NCBI GenBank assembly: GCA_001931905.2
Contig: MSJI02000884.1
Coordinates: 1-42,407, forward strand
Origin: Cladosporium sp. IMV 00045
Taxonomy: Eukaryota; Ascomycota; Dothideomycetes; Cladosporiales; Cladosporiaceae
Direction of reading: 5' to 3'
Length of the DNA: 42,407 nt
The notes beneath the pieces were generated by a model that was given only the letters and a program-made list of their open reading frames with translations, was not told the DNA's origin and did not search any database. Positions 12,364 to 23,793 of the stretch are shown here, in pieces. A program made the position numbers and the translations under genes. Numbering within the stretch: the first letter of the stretch is position 1; each line of letters starts with the position of its first letter.

Positions 12364-14908
12364 CTAGTCCAGGGTGCTTGCGGCGAACGAATTGATCATG
12401 CCCTCCAGGTTGCGTTCCTTGAGCACTTGGGCATACTTGGGCTCGCGTGAAAATTTGGGCACCGAGTCAGAGGCCATGAGTTTGAAGACGCTGCTCTGGG
12501 CCTGGTCGAAGAGCGTGGCCACCTCGTCAAGACTCCTGACCATCTGTTCGTCCTCACCGACAGCGCGGGTCATGCGGCCGGCGAGTGCGTTGCGAAGGTT
12601 GTGGTCGATGTTGAGTTCGCAAGGAGAGCCAGGTGCGAGGAAGGCATTGTACAGACCTGGGAATTGTTAGCCTTGTGTAGTGATGCAAATGGAAGAATAA
12701 CATACTGTACGCAGACGCCAATGTCTCGCGAATAACGTCCAGGCGTGGCGTTGGGCCAGTCTTCTTCGCGTGCTCGTAATCCGCGAGGAAAGCCTGAACA
12801 TCCACATAAAATGACAGGTTCTCTTCGCAGTGAGTCTCGCGAAGGTACTCGCGGAAGAGCAACCTCAACGCAGGGTCGCGAATGATGACAGTCATGCGGT
12901 TGGTGTTTGAGTCACGGCTGACACCATTGGGAATGCGTTGTTGCGTTGTGGCCTCGTTGTTGACGGTTCCATTGGCACCAGTAATCCAACCGGCAGCGCG
13001 CATACCCTTCTGTGTTACAGCGTACTGAGTGTTCTTCGAGGGATTGAATCTGGGCGGGTTGGCATTCGCTGGCGGTGGTGTCTTTTCATCAATGTAAGGC
13101 TCGATAAGACCGTGAACCAAGAACAGGCTAGCAATCTCGTAAACCTCACGTTTATCGACCACCGTACAGCAGTTCATGAGCCAGTCATAACCAGTCTTGC
13201 CGGTGAAGAAGTAGGGAGCGTCTTTATCAACACGACGTGCCCGTTGCATCTTGACACCCACCAATCCAGTCGCATACTCATTAAGGGAGTCAGAATCGGA
13301 GGATGAAGAATGTGTCTTGAGGTTAGGGCCAGTGTCACCGGCAAAACGCCTGAAAAGGATACTAACAGTGGCGTCGTCGGAGTTCACCTTGTCGGTCTCG
13401 TTCTCTCGCTCCAGAATGACAAGCTGCATCATATTGCGAGGCGAGTCGAGCAAGTCGTTGACATGTCTCTGGTGGATACCATTGCGTTGGCAGAAGCGGG
13501 CGAGGACGTGCATACCCTTCGGTGTGAGTTGCCACACTGAACTCTTTGACATGAAGTCCGTCTTTCCCTCGCAAGACTCAACAAAGCGAGCATCGAAAAA
13601 TCTCTGGCAAACCGAACGGGCCATCTCTTTGGCCATGGAGAAGGTGGTGGTCGTGGTAGTCGTGACTATTCGAGTGGGATCCTTCGGATCTGGCATGCGA
13701 TTTGATTGCGAGAATTTGAGGGAGCCGAGATTGGTTATGGCTTCATCGGTGGTGAAGGTGTGTTCGAAACGGGAGAAGCGGACGCGGTGAGAGGTGAGTG
13801 GCAAGCTCACCATGAGGGTGGAGAACAGATCTTTGAAGTCCTGCAAACATGTTAGTCTTTGGACTGGAAGCGAGGCAAGCCAGGTGAATTGAATCTGGCG
13901 GTTCCAAGCGAACAACACAGGCATTGGAATGGTTATACGCGGTACGCACGACGGCAGAGGCTTCGGCGGGCATTTGATGCAGACGCCATCTGAAGCATTG
14001 TTGCAGCTGTGTTACCCACGTACAACCAAGCCGACCGCAGCCTCGAGACCGATGGCTGCACATGTACGAAAAAAGCAGTTCTACTTTACCTTTGTGAAAG
14101 GACGATCGTCCTCCGTCATACGGAGCAGCCGCGAAGATGTTTGATGCATCATGCGAGGTCTGGTCTCGAGGAGCCTGTGGTATTCTTCTGTCGGATCACA
14201 AATCTGATCTTCGCTGTCTCTCTGTCGTTCGGTAGACTTGTTCCTTTGCGGATACTTGGGAATATATTGTTGACGTGACTCTTCGAAAGATTTTGTGTCG
14301 TGGAATTTCTCGTCGGTGAGGGTTGTCTCTGACGAATGATAAGACGCAGTCGATGGTTCAGACCGTTTGTGTGAGCCAGTGAGAGACGGCGTGGGCTCGA
14401 CTGGGTATGTCTCAACGGGCGGAGGTGGTTCAGTAACAGGTAGGTGATATTGCTGCTGTTGCTGCTGTTGATGTTGTGGCTCAGCGGGCTGCTGGCCTCC
14501 GCGAGGGCGTATCCTGCCTAAAGATGCAAGGCGGGAGTGCGCACGCGACTTGACGGTGGCCGCGATGGTTCTCGGTTTGGAATCCACCTTGTCTGCAGGG
14601 GATGGGGCGGCGCGAGGGCGGTGCTCGCTGGGTTGCGTAGTCGAATAAAACGACGGCGTGGTCGGGTGGTGGAGGGCAGGCGCTTGCGGTATAGCGGCTA
14701 CGTCAGAAGGAGGAGATTGAGGAGCGGGTCGGTGTTGGGCATGTGGGAATCGCGTGGCAGCACGTGGATTGGAGTGGGAGGAGGAAAGTGAGGTTGTTGT
14801 TTCGAAGTGAGGAATGTCAGTAGCTGGGCGGCGGTAGACGGCGGAGGGAGGAATGCAGGCAATGGCCTCTGCAGCGACGGCGGCGGGTGGTGATGAGGAG
14901 GACGGCAT
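12364..14908 (-). CDS. flbA: FlbA-type regulator of G-protein signalling (two DEP domains + RGS)
   Basis: Minus-strand exons are 14908..14090, 13840..12706 and 12656..12364. Introns are 13841-14089 (249 nt, GTAAAG...TTGCAG) and 12657-12705 (49 nt, GTATGT...CCCAG). They join in frame to 748 residues, close to the roughly 720 of Aspergillus FlbA. The first 270 residues are disordered, with a short polyGln run. The conserved block RMTEDDRPFTK-DFKDLF spans the first splice junction. Two DEP-type domains follow (about 274-395 and 465-570), then an RGS domain (about 598-740) with FREYLRETHCEENL and, across the second junction, LYNAFLAPGSPCELN. Family role: GTPase activator of the G-alpha subunit FadA/Gpa, which limits vegetative growth signalling and so permits conidiation; it is the counterpart of yeast Sst2. 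The gene has an unusually long gene-free upstream region. Confidence 0.93.
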
Positions 14909-15044
14909 AGGTATAGAGAAGAGAGAGAGTGGGTCCGAGTCTCAGTGGACTAGTCAAGGGTTCGTGCGTGCGCCCACGCCAGCGGTCAGACTCTCAGACA
15001 GACCAAACCGCTGCTGCTCTAAACCAGTGCCAGATGTATTTGTC

Positions 15045-15079
15045 GCTGGGTGCTGGGTGCTGGGTGCTAGGTGCTGGGC
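15045..15079. repeat. Five tandem GCTGGGT heptamers
   Basis: Three perfect units of GCTGGGT are followed by GCTAGGT and GCTGGGC. The array sits about 140 bp upstream of the flbA start codon, inside the likely leader or promoter, so unit number could vary between strains. No known binding site is implied. Confidence 0.85.
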
Positions 15080-15603
15080 TTCAGGCCTACTACTACAGTA
15101 CTAGCGACTCTGCCGCCGATCGACTCGGACGCCCGCCAGACAAGCAGCAAGCCGGCGACTAAGGTGAGATGGAGCCCTTGCTGGCGAGCGATGGCGGCAA
15201 ATGTCGAGGCTGCTGCTCCATCGCTTCAGAAATCTGCTCTCTCACTACTCTCTCTCATGCAGTGGGCACACGGACTCCATGACACATGGCATGCTACCCT
15301 GTTCGCCCTGTTACACGCCTGCGCCGCAGCGTCCCTCGCATCCCTGCCTACGCCGGGAGCAGCAGCAGCAAGCAGTTACTATAGAGTGGAGGGGGGCCCA
15401 ATGGATGCGGCATTCGAGTTCACCACTTTCTGCAATCAGTCCCCTTCGCCCTCTATGCCGCGGACACCGAGACGCCGGCGAGAGTATGGCATATGAGTTC
15501 ACGAGAACCCTCGTGAATGTGGCAAGTGACGATCGTCTTACCAACCTTAAAACCCATATGGTCATCCACACGTGCGCCACGCGATTATGTTGCTGCATGC
15601 TGT

Positions 15604-15625
15604 ATCCGCGTCCGCATCCGCATCC
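15604..15625. repeat. Short hexamer repeat ATCCGC/GTCCGC
   Basis: About three and a half units of a CCGCAT-type hexamer lie in the region upstream of flbA. This is simple sequence with no function seen. Confidence 0.6.
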
Positions 15626-17239
15626 ATGTCCCCGTCGGCATCAGCATAATGTGTGCGAGGAGTGGATGTGGTGGACGGGAGTGCAGGATTCATGCCTGCT
15701 TGCCAAACGCCATACGTGCATGCTGTATGTACTGAACCGCGAGATCTCTGGGTACCATGCTCCCTTTGCTCTCTGCTCGGAGCTCCGGATGCTCCCAGTA
15801 AACGCAGCCTCGTGTCACGACAGCCGCCCGTCACAGAGTGACACAGTTTCACATAGACGCAGAACGTTCGATGAAGCTTCTGTTCATGGATGCCCCTGCT
15901 GCCTTGCTTGCAAACGATGATGCTGACCCATCGTCGAGAGATGAGATGATCGACCACTCGGTGATCCCTCTCCTGTGCACATCTTCGCACGTGTCTTTTT
16001 GGAATATCAAATAACGCTGTCCCGTACTGTACCTCGGCGTGTGTGCATCAATAATCAGGATTCATATCGAACAACGTCCACTCGCGTTGTCGATCGCGCA
16101 CTCTATTCCGCACACATTGCCGTGCACTTGCCCTTCGTGGGATGTATAGTGCCCAGTAAGGCGATAGTACACACGGCGGAGGACGGCCTACATGGCCGAC
16201 AACAGTGCATCGTTTGCGCATCTCCCGCGCGGCCCCCCTGTATCGCAGCCTATTCGTGTAGGCATGACCAGACCATAGCCTCTGTCTCTTTGTGTGCGTC
16301 GACTTTTGGCCACCCACCTGGTCTGACGCAAGAAAGCATCTGCCGGGCAAATCCTTGCCGGCGACACGTGGTGGCGTTGTGGATCGCAGTAGTACGTAGC
16401 GAGAAAGCTGGCGACCAGGCCCGCGTTCTTCGATTAGGTACTTTTCTGCAAGAAGTCTGTCGTCTGTTCCCTTGGGACGAGCCGCTGGGCTCCAGCGTGC
16501 TCGTGGCGGCGGCGGATATCGCCTTCACTATACCCTGGCGAGAATCGTTAGCGGTGACCATCGTGCCACGCTAGAAGGTCGAAAAATTTCCATTTGCCCC
16601 CAGGGGTATGGGCCGCACTGTCAAGCAAGCGTGCCTATCTCACGAGGGCCGAGGGATGATCGACTCAAGTAGCTTCCCACCTAGATCCGCCCAGGGCAAT
16701 CTCGGCTGCTTTGCGCTGGTGGATGTCATTGGTGCAGGCCAGGCCAGTCTTCACGAAACGCCAGACGGACTACCGCCAAAATGCCCGAACGCGCTCGTCT
16801 CCACGCACCTGGGAATCCACACGAGGTCACATAGGGCAGCGAGAGACTGTAGCAGCACGATAACCGGCGTCCTCTGACATACCGTGGGTATGTAAGTGGT
16901 ATACAAACGCGCAGAGCATACCTCCCGCCACGCGGTGGGTTCGTCCAGCCTGACCTCTGCCAACGAAATCAAGGCGAATGCAGCTCGTCTCCGCTTCCCC
17001 TCACTTTGCCCTTCCGCTGCGATCGTCGGCTCTCGCTCTCTCATGCTCATCACTCGTGTAAGCGCAGGGCCCGCATCCTTCGACACGTTGTTTGGGCGCG
17101 GTACGTACCAAAGTAGCTATGCGGCGTTGCCTCGTGTCTGATATTACCTCTATGCATGTATGTACCCGCTTGGGCACAACAGCCTGCAGCGGGCCAGCAA
17201 TTCGCTCGCAAGTATTTGCTCCGTCATGGTCCCTCACAG

Positions 17240-17280
17240 CTTGCCTTGCCTTGTCTTGCCTGCCTCTGCCCTGCCTTGCT
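17240..17280. repeat. Imperfect CTTGC pentamer tract
   Basis: A run of CTTGC, CTTGT and CTGCC units gives a pyrimidine-rich strand over about 40 bp. It is simple sequence. Confidence 0.5.
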
Positions 17281-18075
17281 GTACCAAGGGCTGCGCGATG
17301 GTGTCTACACCATCATCATGCTTACTGCACCTTATGACTCGCTACACATTGGCGTGAGCGAACCCGCCCGTGCGGTGCTCGAACAGAGCTCGAACAACGT
17401 GGCACATTATCGACCGTTGAAAAAGCCAGCTACGGAATACGGACGGCTGGAGGAGCGTGGTCGTCGTCTATGCTCCATCGTGATTATCGAAAAGCAGGCA
17501 TGTGACTGGCGTCTGCAGAAAGGCAATTGCAGCAGACCGGCGGCCATCAGCCAGCAATGCCGCGTTGTTCCCGAGCGCTTCTCCTTCACCGCTGCCAAAA
17601 ATACTTTCGTGGCCTTTCGTGGCTGAACGATGAAACCCCCATCAGGCGCCGAAATCCCTGTCTCCTCCGTCAGTCACCAGCAAAGTAAGTCTCAAGCCTT
17701 TCCAAGGCGTGCATCGGCCAAAGGCCGGGACGTCGATATCAAATCCAGTTTGCCGTCGCTTGTGTTCACCGCGCTTTTGTAAACCCCGAGAGAGCTTTCG
17801 CCCACCAAAGATCGTGCAGGGGCCTTTGTCTGGCTCTCCCACGCCCTCCCACGTCCTGGCTGCATCTCCTCAGCAGTAGTGATATGCGGCTGGACGTCTT
17901 CAGGCCGGCCAGGCAAGCCACCAGAGGTTTTTGATTGCACGTCGCTCCGGATCACGGCATCATCAGAGGCTGGCTTCCACGTGGGCAGGCTTTTCAGGAC
18001 TTCATGTAAGCCACACCACCCCTATCACGGCGCTCGCTATGCTTGGCCTGGTTGCCTCCAGCTCTGAAGCCACAA

Positions 18076-18108
18076 GTGGGCCCCCAACACGTGGCAGTAG
18101 GGGGCCAC
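18076..18108. repeat. GC-rich inverted repeat (hairpin)
   Basis: GTGGGCCCCC (18076-18085) faces GGGGGCCAC (18100-18108) across a 14-base spacer that contains CACGTG (an E-box palindrome). The arms pair over about nine bases with one bulged base. It could fold as a strong stem or be a nested binding palindrome. It belongs to no recognised gene. Confidence 0.6.
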
Positions 18109-18602
18109 GGAGCTTAAACGCCGCCTTTCTTCTGTTTGCACCCTCACGGATTTCTCCCAGCATCTAGAATCAGGTGATGGTCAGCGCCCTGGCGTACAAA
18201 GCACATTTGCCAGGCCAGAGCGTGGTGTGCAAGGAGGATGCTGGTTGTAGGAAGGGTGGAAGCGCAAGGCTAGAGATGAAACAAAGAGGCATGGGCGCGT
18301 GGCAGCCATGTGCTCTTCGGCATTTGAAATGGAGAATTTCAGAATTCCTTCTCGTCTCCTTTGACATGGCCCGAAACAAATGGACCGGCACCTGCAGACC
18401 TGTGCACCTGTGAAGGATCTCTGCGCCATGACTCTTTGCAACTTGCCTGATGGATTCGTTGATGAAAATTAATCTATCGGCGCGAATATCACGGTGATAA
18501 CTCGTCACCGTTTCATCTGCCTGGCATAGATGGTCTATCTGCTCAGTTCGACATTGGACGTGTGATGAATTTCAAGTTTGGTTGACGTGCCGAATTTCCC
18601 AT

Positions 18603-18626
18603 TCTGTGACACCACTCTGTGACACC
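18603..18626. repeat. 11-bp direct repeat TCTGTGACACC
   Basis: Two perfect copies (18603-18613 and 18616-18626) are separated by two bases, a period of 13. They lie in non-coding DNA and no function is indicated. Confidence 0.7.
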
Positions 18627-20460
18627 GCAGCAATTTGCGAGACCTCATCGTGCTCAAGCACACTTTTGATATACCTTGCACTGCTTTTTGGCCATCGCAG
18701 ACTCGGATTTCACGCATGGACACGACTTTTCCTGCAAACGTGTCGGCTACACTGCAACATCCAGGGATTCTCCGCCTCGAGCAACACCATCGAGACCCTG
18801 CGTCGCACGCTCTACTGAAAATGATCCACTGACGTCTCACAGTCGACTTCGTAATCCCCTACGGAGACCACCCTATCTATTCAGGACAACTGGCAGAGGC
18901 CGGAGCGCCGTTGCCAGAAATAATTCCAGGATATCAACATATGAGCTTTGGCGGCATTTAGCTGTCACAGGTGCTGAACATGTCACCTCGGTTTTTATCC
19001 CTGTCCAAATTATTCCTCTTCGGACCAATCTCCAGCAATCTGACCTTGGCACATCGTCTATCTGGCTCTCCATGCATAATTTCAAGTCTCAAGATCAATA
19101 AACAGCACAAAGCCATGAGTACCACTATAACACCGGAGCTGCGGAAGATAGAAGTTCCAGATCTTCACCTTTCTTCAACCCCCTAGCGGCTCCCACCGGA
19201 GCCGTGTCCGATGCACAACGACGGCCACTCACATTTCAAGCAAACACCCGGCCTCGGTACGCACCTCACGTTTCCCGAACGCTCCCATCTCTCTCGCTCT
19301 GCTCGGGCAGCGGCCCAAAAGCAGTAAGGAGAACGCTCGGAGATCCCAAATTGCACTTATCTCGCATCCGCTCGGGAGACTGCCATTCGAAAGCCGTCCG
19401 CGCTAGGAGCCATTATACTGGGTTGCAGTGATGTCAGCTCAGCACTACCAGTCTCGGCCGGTCTCATACTGTGCGATAGAGAGAAGGGAACGGCAATCGG
19501 GGAAGATTCCAATTCGCTCATCCTACGATACCCGTCTCGTCTCACGAAGACCACGCTATCTGTTCTTCAGAGGCTGAGCGCGTCGAGCGTGTCCGGCTTG
19601 TAGACTCGATAAGGCATGTTTGTGTGAAGATACGGCGGTGAGCGCGTTTGCATCGCTCCGGACTAAAGGATATACCTTCGCTTCTAACCTCTACCCGCTT
19701 TATTTAGCGGTGATCCTACTGAGTTTACGAGGGATCTTCGCCTTCATCGTTTGAGTGTGATTACTGCGCAGTACTTTTGACACGGTCGACGTATGTTTGG
19801 GTGGCCTGATGATGGTCCCTAGTTATTGCGTGGCATCAAGGGCGGGTAGTGATCTTGAATTCGTCGGTTAAGAGACAGCCGTTCGTTTGCGATATCGCAG
19901 ACGTCTTCTGCAGCCCGGTGCTCATAGCATATTGACGTTCTAACAGTTCGAATGTCGTGATTGTCAATTCATCAGGTTTAGGCATCTATGATACTGCTGA
20001 CAAGACCTGAAAAGGCTTTGACGGGTTGCGACCCGCTTTCAATCTCGAATTGAACGAAAGGAAGGAAGGAAAGAGACAAGATCGAGCCTAGAAACCTACA
20101 TAGTAACTCCATATCATATCGCTATTACGCTACGAGTGTTCCCTTTCCAGTTCTCGGCCTTGGCCGAATAGTTAACAACGAATAACGTGGATCAAACAAT
20201 AAAGTCATCACCAGAATGGCTGCACTGCGAGGGGTGAATGAGTTCTTCCTGTCTCCTGAAGCCCGTTCAAAGACATGCTACCCTACCCGCCTTCCTCTTT
20301 GGAGAGTCTTCAATGCTTCCGAGAATCCATTAACGTAAACGAGTAGAAGCGACATAGACTGCACCCACGGCCTCGAGTACATGCCACTAGCTGCGTCTAC
20401 GAAAGTTCATATGTTTTGTGGGCACGTTTCGATCACGTAGCATTGTGCACCAAGGCGCCT

Positions 20461-20820
20461 GGCCTCTAATAGTAAAGGATTACTTTATCGGAAGTCTAGC
20501 CTAGGTAGATCGATACTAAGAAAACAGCGATAAGCTACGTGATGCGTTAGGCGCAGTAGCGTAATAGTGACGATAGAGTAGTAGGTATTTCGCGGCTTGT
20601 CCAAACAAGAAGTAGATTTGTAAATAGCTAGCAGTCCATGGAAGATTTGGATATTCGTACTACTAGTAAGGATCTTTTTTCTACTATCGTAGGTCTCATA
20701 ACTATGAGATACGACTACTTTGCTACAATAGGAGAGCTCTATCGATATCAGATGTGATTTATTGAGATATGGAGCTATTTCATCGAGGGTAGACATTAGC
20801 ACTAAACAGCTTTTGACGTG
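20461..20820. other. TpA-rich patch resembling RIP-mutated DNA
   Basis: Counting by eye on the plus strand gives about 46 TpA against about 33 ApT dinucleotides, a ratio near 1.4, unlike the neighbouring sequence. An excess of TpA is the expected footprint of repeat-induced point mutation in filamentous ascomycetes. No transposase or reverse transcriptase fragment and no terminal repeat can be recognised. The 112-codon minus frame across it (20823-20485) is not protein-like. A short decayed transposon remnant is the best guess. Confidence 0.4.
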
Positions 20821-22587
20821 CAATTGTCGTCAGGTGTGGCCTACGGCCATTCATGAACTGCTTTCGTTTGCCTACCCACTTCGCAGTCGCTAAGCTATCC
20901 CATATCTGTGTTTGAGGATACCTGGTGCTGTCTCGAATGCACTAAACGATTGATTGAATGAGTGCGCGCTGTCTGTCGGTTGGGGAAGTTGAGAATTGAA
21001 GAATCCCCATCGTGATGAAATGCGACTGGAGATAAGAGTAGGGCGATCGGTTGAGAATGGGTGGAATCATAGGGCCAGAAAAGATGCTTGAAGACCGAAT
21101 GTGAGTGACAAGCTTAACGGTGAGGTATGAGGAGGGCAGGGCAACCTGTAACTGACGAAGCTCTCGAGATATTAGGGCGTTATATAGGGGTTTTTGGGAT
21201 GATGTTGCTGGCGATGCACGTCGTTTACGAGCAGATACCACGACGGATGTCGAGACATGGCAAATGAGCCGTTGAGTGACCTGATGCACCCGCATGCGAG
21301 TGGACTGGTGAGAGAGAGACACGATGAGATAGATGGCTGCGGAGAGGATGTGCGAGCAAGATCTGGAAGTATATGTGCAATTGCCAGAAATGAGGATGTT
21401 GCTTTACCAACACACGTTGCTCGACGTGAACTAGTATTCAGGTCCTGAACCAACACTACCATGCACCATACGATGTGCAATAATCGTCCGGCGGTCTGCC
21501 ACCACTCATAGATTCCTTGCTCTTGCCACTCGAGCCCTCAAGTGTCTACCTGCATGTCTCCCATGTCTGTGGTTGAGAAGATTGTGGTTCCGTTCCTAAC
21601 ACAATGGGTGATGGAATGCAGAAGCCCGCGCAGTTCCTCTGCTGGATGTGTCAAAATTGAAGTGTCGCCATTAGGCGTGAGATAGATGGTTTGATGAGGT
21701 TGACAGCGGTGGAGTGATGGGATGAGGACGGAAGGCAAGCACAGCGTACCTAATCAATTGGAACTGCCATCGATGGTGAAAGGCCTATCTTTATCTGCGG
21801 TTTGATTGTTGGTTTTGCTGGTGAGGCGTGAGACAGGATTTTTCGTGGACGAGTTGGAAGGCAGCGATCGGCACGACTGATGCGTCGGAGAAGTCTTGGT
21901 TCGCGACACCGAGCGCGGAACTGGCAGCTATAGAAAGTCTTTAAATCAAGCGGTTATCTTGAAAATGTCTGTTCAACATACTGGATTATCAATCGGCAGA
22001 TCTTCTACCAGTCCTCGCAGCGCGTGGGCAAATTGTCATCTCTTCTCAATGAGCCTGGTTTCAGATGTCTTGAGATCAGTGATCTTCGTATCAGCGATTT
22101 TTCAATTTTTGCTTCAGATTGTCGGCGACTTGGGTTCGTTGTTGCAGTTCTATCTTGCGAACGATGGGAGTTCGCAGTGGATGGACGGCGTGAATGGGTT
22201 GGCGCATTTTTGTGGACCTAGTATGATCAAGTAGCTGATGTACTGAATCAAAGTTGAAAGAAAAAGTACTGAAACAGTAACCACCGTAGTAGTTGAGAAC
22301 AAGGTATCCTTTCCATTGTGTGTTTTTGGCAATCTTTCCCAGCCAAGTTATCCTACGCAAATGTCACACCAGCAGCCGTGGCTGACCGCAGTAACACTGC
22401 GGGTTCTTGTGACTTTGCCATGCCCGTTCTTCCCACGTGAAATTCATAATCAACGCCTAGCGCCACGCTTGAAATTGATTTTTGGAGCAAACCTTGCCCG
22501 TCCCCCGGTTGGCTCCCCGCACAGTTGCTTCGTTCTTGTTTCCTTGACAAACTAGCCATCCTCGACATCCTTGCCTACTTCCGTCAT

Positions 22588-23793
22588 TTACCTCTTACCC
22601 TTCTCGCGCGGCTTGCACTCATCGCCCTGCACGGGGTGAAGCATAATCTTGTTGGGGTAGTCGGCGCGGTTGTTCTGGTGGCCCTTGCTCCAGTCGTAGC
22701 TGACCGCGTAGGCAAAGATGCTGCCGGTCTTGTTGAAGTCTGTCGCGGTGATGCTGCCGCCGACGTCAGGGTAGCCCTTCAGCCTGTGCTTGGCGTCCTT
22801 GTCCCAGAAGTGGAAGGTGCCGTCAGCGCCGGCTGTGGAGAATGTGCCGTGGACGGGGTGGAAGGAGATAGCGTTGACGGAGAAGACGTTCTGCGTGTTG
22901 CGGTCCGCGGTCGAGGTGGCGCGGTGGCACTTGAAACTGAAGTTATTGGTCTGCTTGTCCTCGGGAATGTACTGGATCGCGCAGCGGCCTTCGATGCTGC
23001 CAATGGCGTAGCCCGTCGCGTCGTTGAACGTACGGACAGTGCGAGTCTGCCACTTTAGAGGAGATTGGATGGACTTGAAGAAAGTGCCTGGATTCTTGAG
23101 GTCGACGACGTTGATCCAGCGCTCGGCGGTTGCGACGACAAGAAGATCGGTGTTGTTAGTGGAAGCGTTGTGCCTGACGTCCATGCTGTAGACGCGGTCC
23201 TGGCAGGTAATCGAAGCGACAGGCGATTGCTGACGAAGGTCCCAATACTTGACAGTCTTGTCCCAGCTACCAGTGACCAGCATGTGCTGGCCGTTCACGA
23301 AGATGCTCTCCACAGCCTTGATAGGCTCGTCGTGCGCCGCGACCTGCTGAGCGGTCGTGGCTCCAGCACCAAGATCGAGCATGCGCGCAGCCTTGTCGGC
23401 ACCGGCGCCGAAAACCTTCTGACCATCTTTTGACCAGCAGCAAGAGAGGACCGGACCCTCGTGCTCGAACATGGCTTTGCCTTGGCTTTGTCCATTCGCA
23501 TCGATCTCGTAAATGCGCACCTTCTTGTCCCAACTAGCGACGGCGAGATGATCGCTCTGCGGCGAAAAGCTGATGTCGGAGATACTATCCTCGGGCGGGT
23601 TGGTCAGAGGCACATCTTTGCTGAGATCGCCCTGGGTCGGGTTTGTGCTCGAGGCGGCGGCTGCGCCACCGAAGAGCGCCATGTCGTCGGGGTCGGAGCG
23701 GCGGGAGGTGTGTGTGGCCCTGCGTGAGTTGTCCCTAGAGTTGCGCTGGGTCTGTGAGCTGTTAGAACGACTGTTGTGCACAAAGAGAGACAT
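22588..23793 (-). CDS. RAE1: Rae1/Gle2 mRNA export factor (WD40 nucleoporin)
   Basis: A single uninterrupted minus-strand frame gives 401 residues. It contains the NPPEDSISDISFSPQSDHLA opening typical of Rae1, then WD-type blades with SWDKKVRIYE, GSWDKTVKYWDL and GADGTFHFWDKD, and ends in KIMLHPVQGDECKPRE. Family role: a seven-bladed propeller at the nuclear pore that binds the GLEBS motif of Nup98/Nup116-type nucleoporins and supports poly(A) RNA export; it also has spindle functions in animals. The first 37 residues are Ser/Arg-rich and not typical. Fungal Rae1 usually starts with MALFG, here ATG 23682-23680, which would give 364 residues. A 5'-UTR intron ending at CTAACAG or CTCACAG within that extra stretch would explain it. 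The family call is firm; the start is not. Confidence 0.93.
   Translation of the reverse strand: MSLFVHNSRSNSSQTQRNSRDNSRRATHTSRRSDPDDMALFGGAAAASSTNPTQGDLSKDVPLTNPPEDSISDISFSPQSDHLAVASWDKKVRIYEIDANGQSQGKAMFEHEGPVLSCCWSKDGQKVFGAGADKAARMLDLGAGATTAQQVAAHDEPIKAVESIFVNGQHMLVTGSWDKTVKYWDLRQQSPVASITCQDRVYSMDVRHNASTNNTDLLVVATAERWINVVDLKNPGTFFKSIQSPLKWQTRTVRTFNDATGYAIGSIEGRCAIQYIPEDKQTNNFSFKCHRATSTADRNTQNVFSVNAISFHPVHGTFSTAGADGTFHFWDKDAKHRLKGYPDVGGSITATDFNKTGSIFAYAVSYDWSKGHQNNRADYPNKIMLHPVQGDECKPREKGKR

Larger units (their letters stand above)
14909..22587. other. 7.7-kb gene-free region upstream of flbA
   Basis: This block lies between the flbA start and the RAE1 3' end. Frames of up to 239 codons occur (15201-15920, 15975-16574, 17156-17626 on +), but their translations are rich in Cys, His and Arg without order, they overlap frames of similar length on the other strand, and none shows a domain or a plausible intron structure. 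I therefore call no gene. The proximal part should be the flbA promoter and leader. The block also holds short tandem repeats, a GC-rich hairpin and one TpA-rich patch, listed separately. A TATATAA on the minus strand at 21180-21186 has no credible gene downstream. Confidence 0.6.

Noticed and set aside
15201..15920. A 239-codon plus-strand frame upstream of flbA
   Set aside because: The translation is unordered, rich in Cys/His/Arg, includes simple-sequence DNA and has no domain; overlapping frames of comparable quality exist on the other strand.
15975..16574. A 199-codon plus-strand frame
   Set aside because: No domain, signal peptide or coherent composition; probably chance openness in GC-rich DNA.
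17156..17626. A 156-codon plus-strand frame
   Set aside because: Its N-terminal half is translated simple repeat (CTTGC tract) and the rest matches nothing known to me.
20942..21186. Minus-strand TATATAA followed by a 42-codon frame (MIPPILNRSP...), possible small gene
   Set aside because: The peptide lacks a signal sequence, cysteines or any motif, and the TATA match alone is weak.
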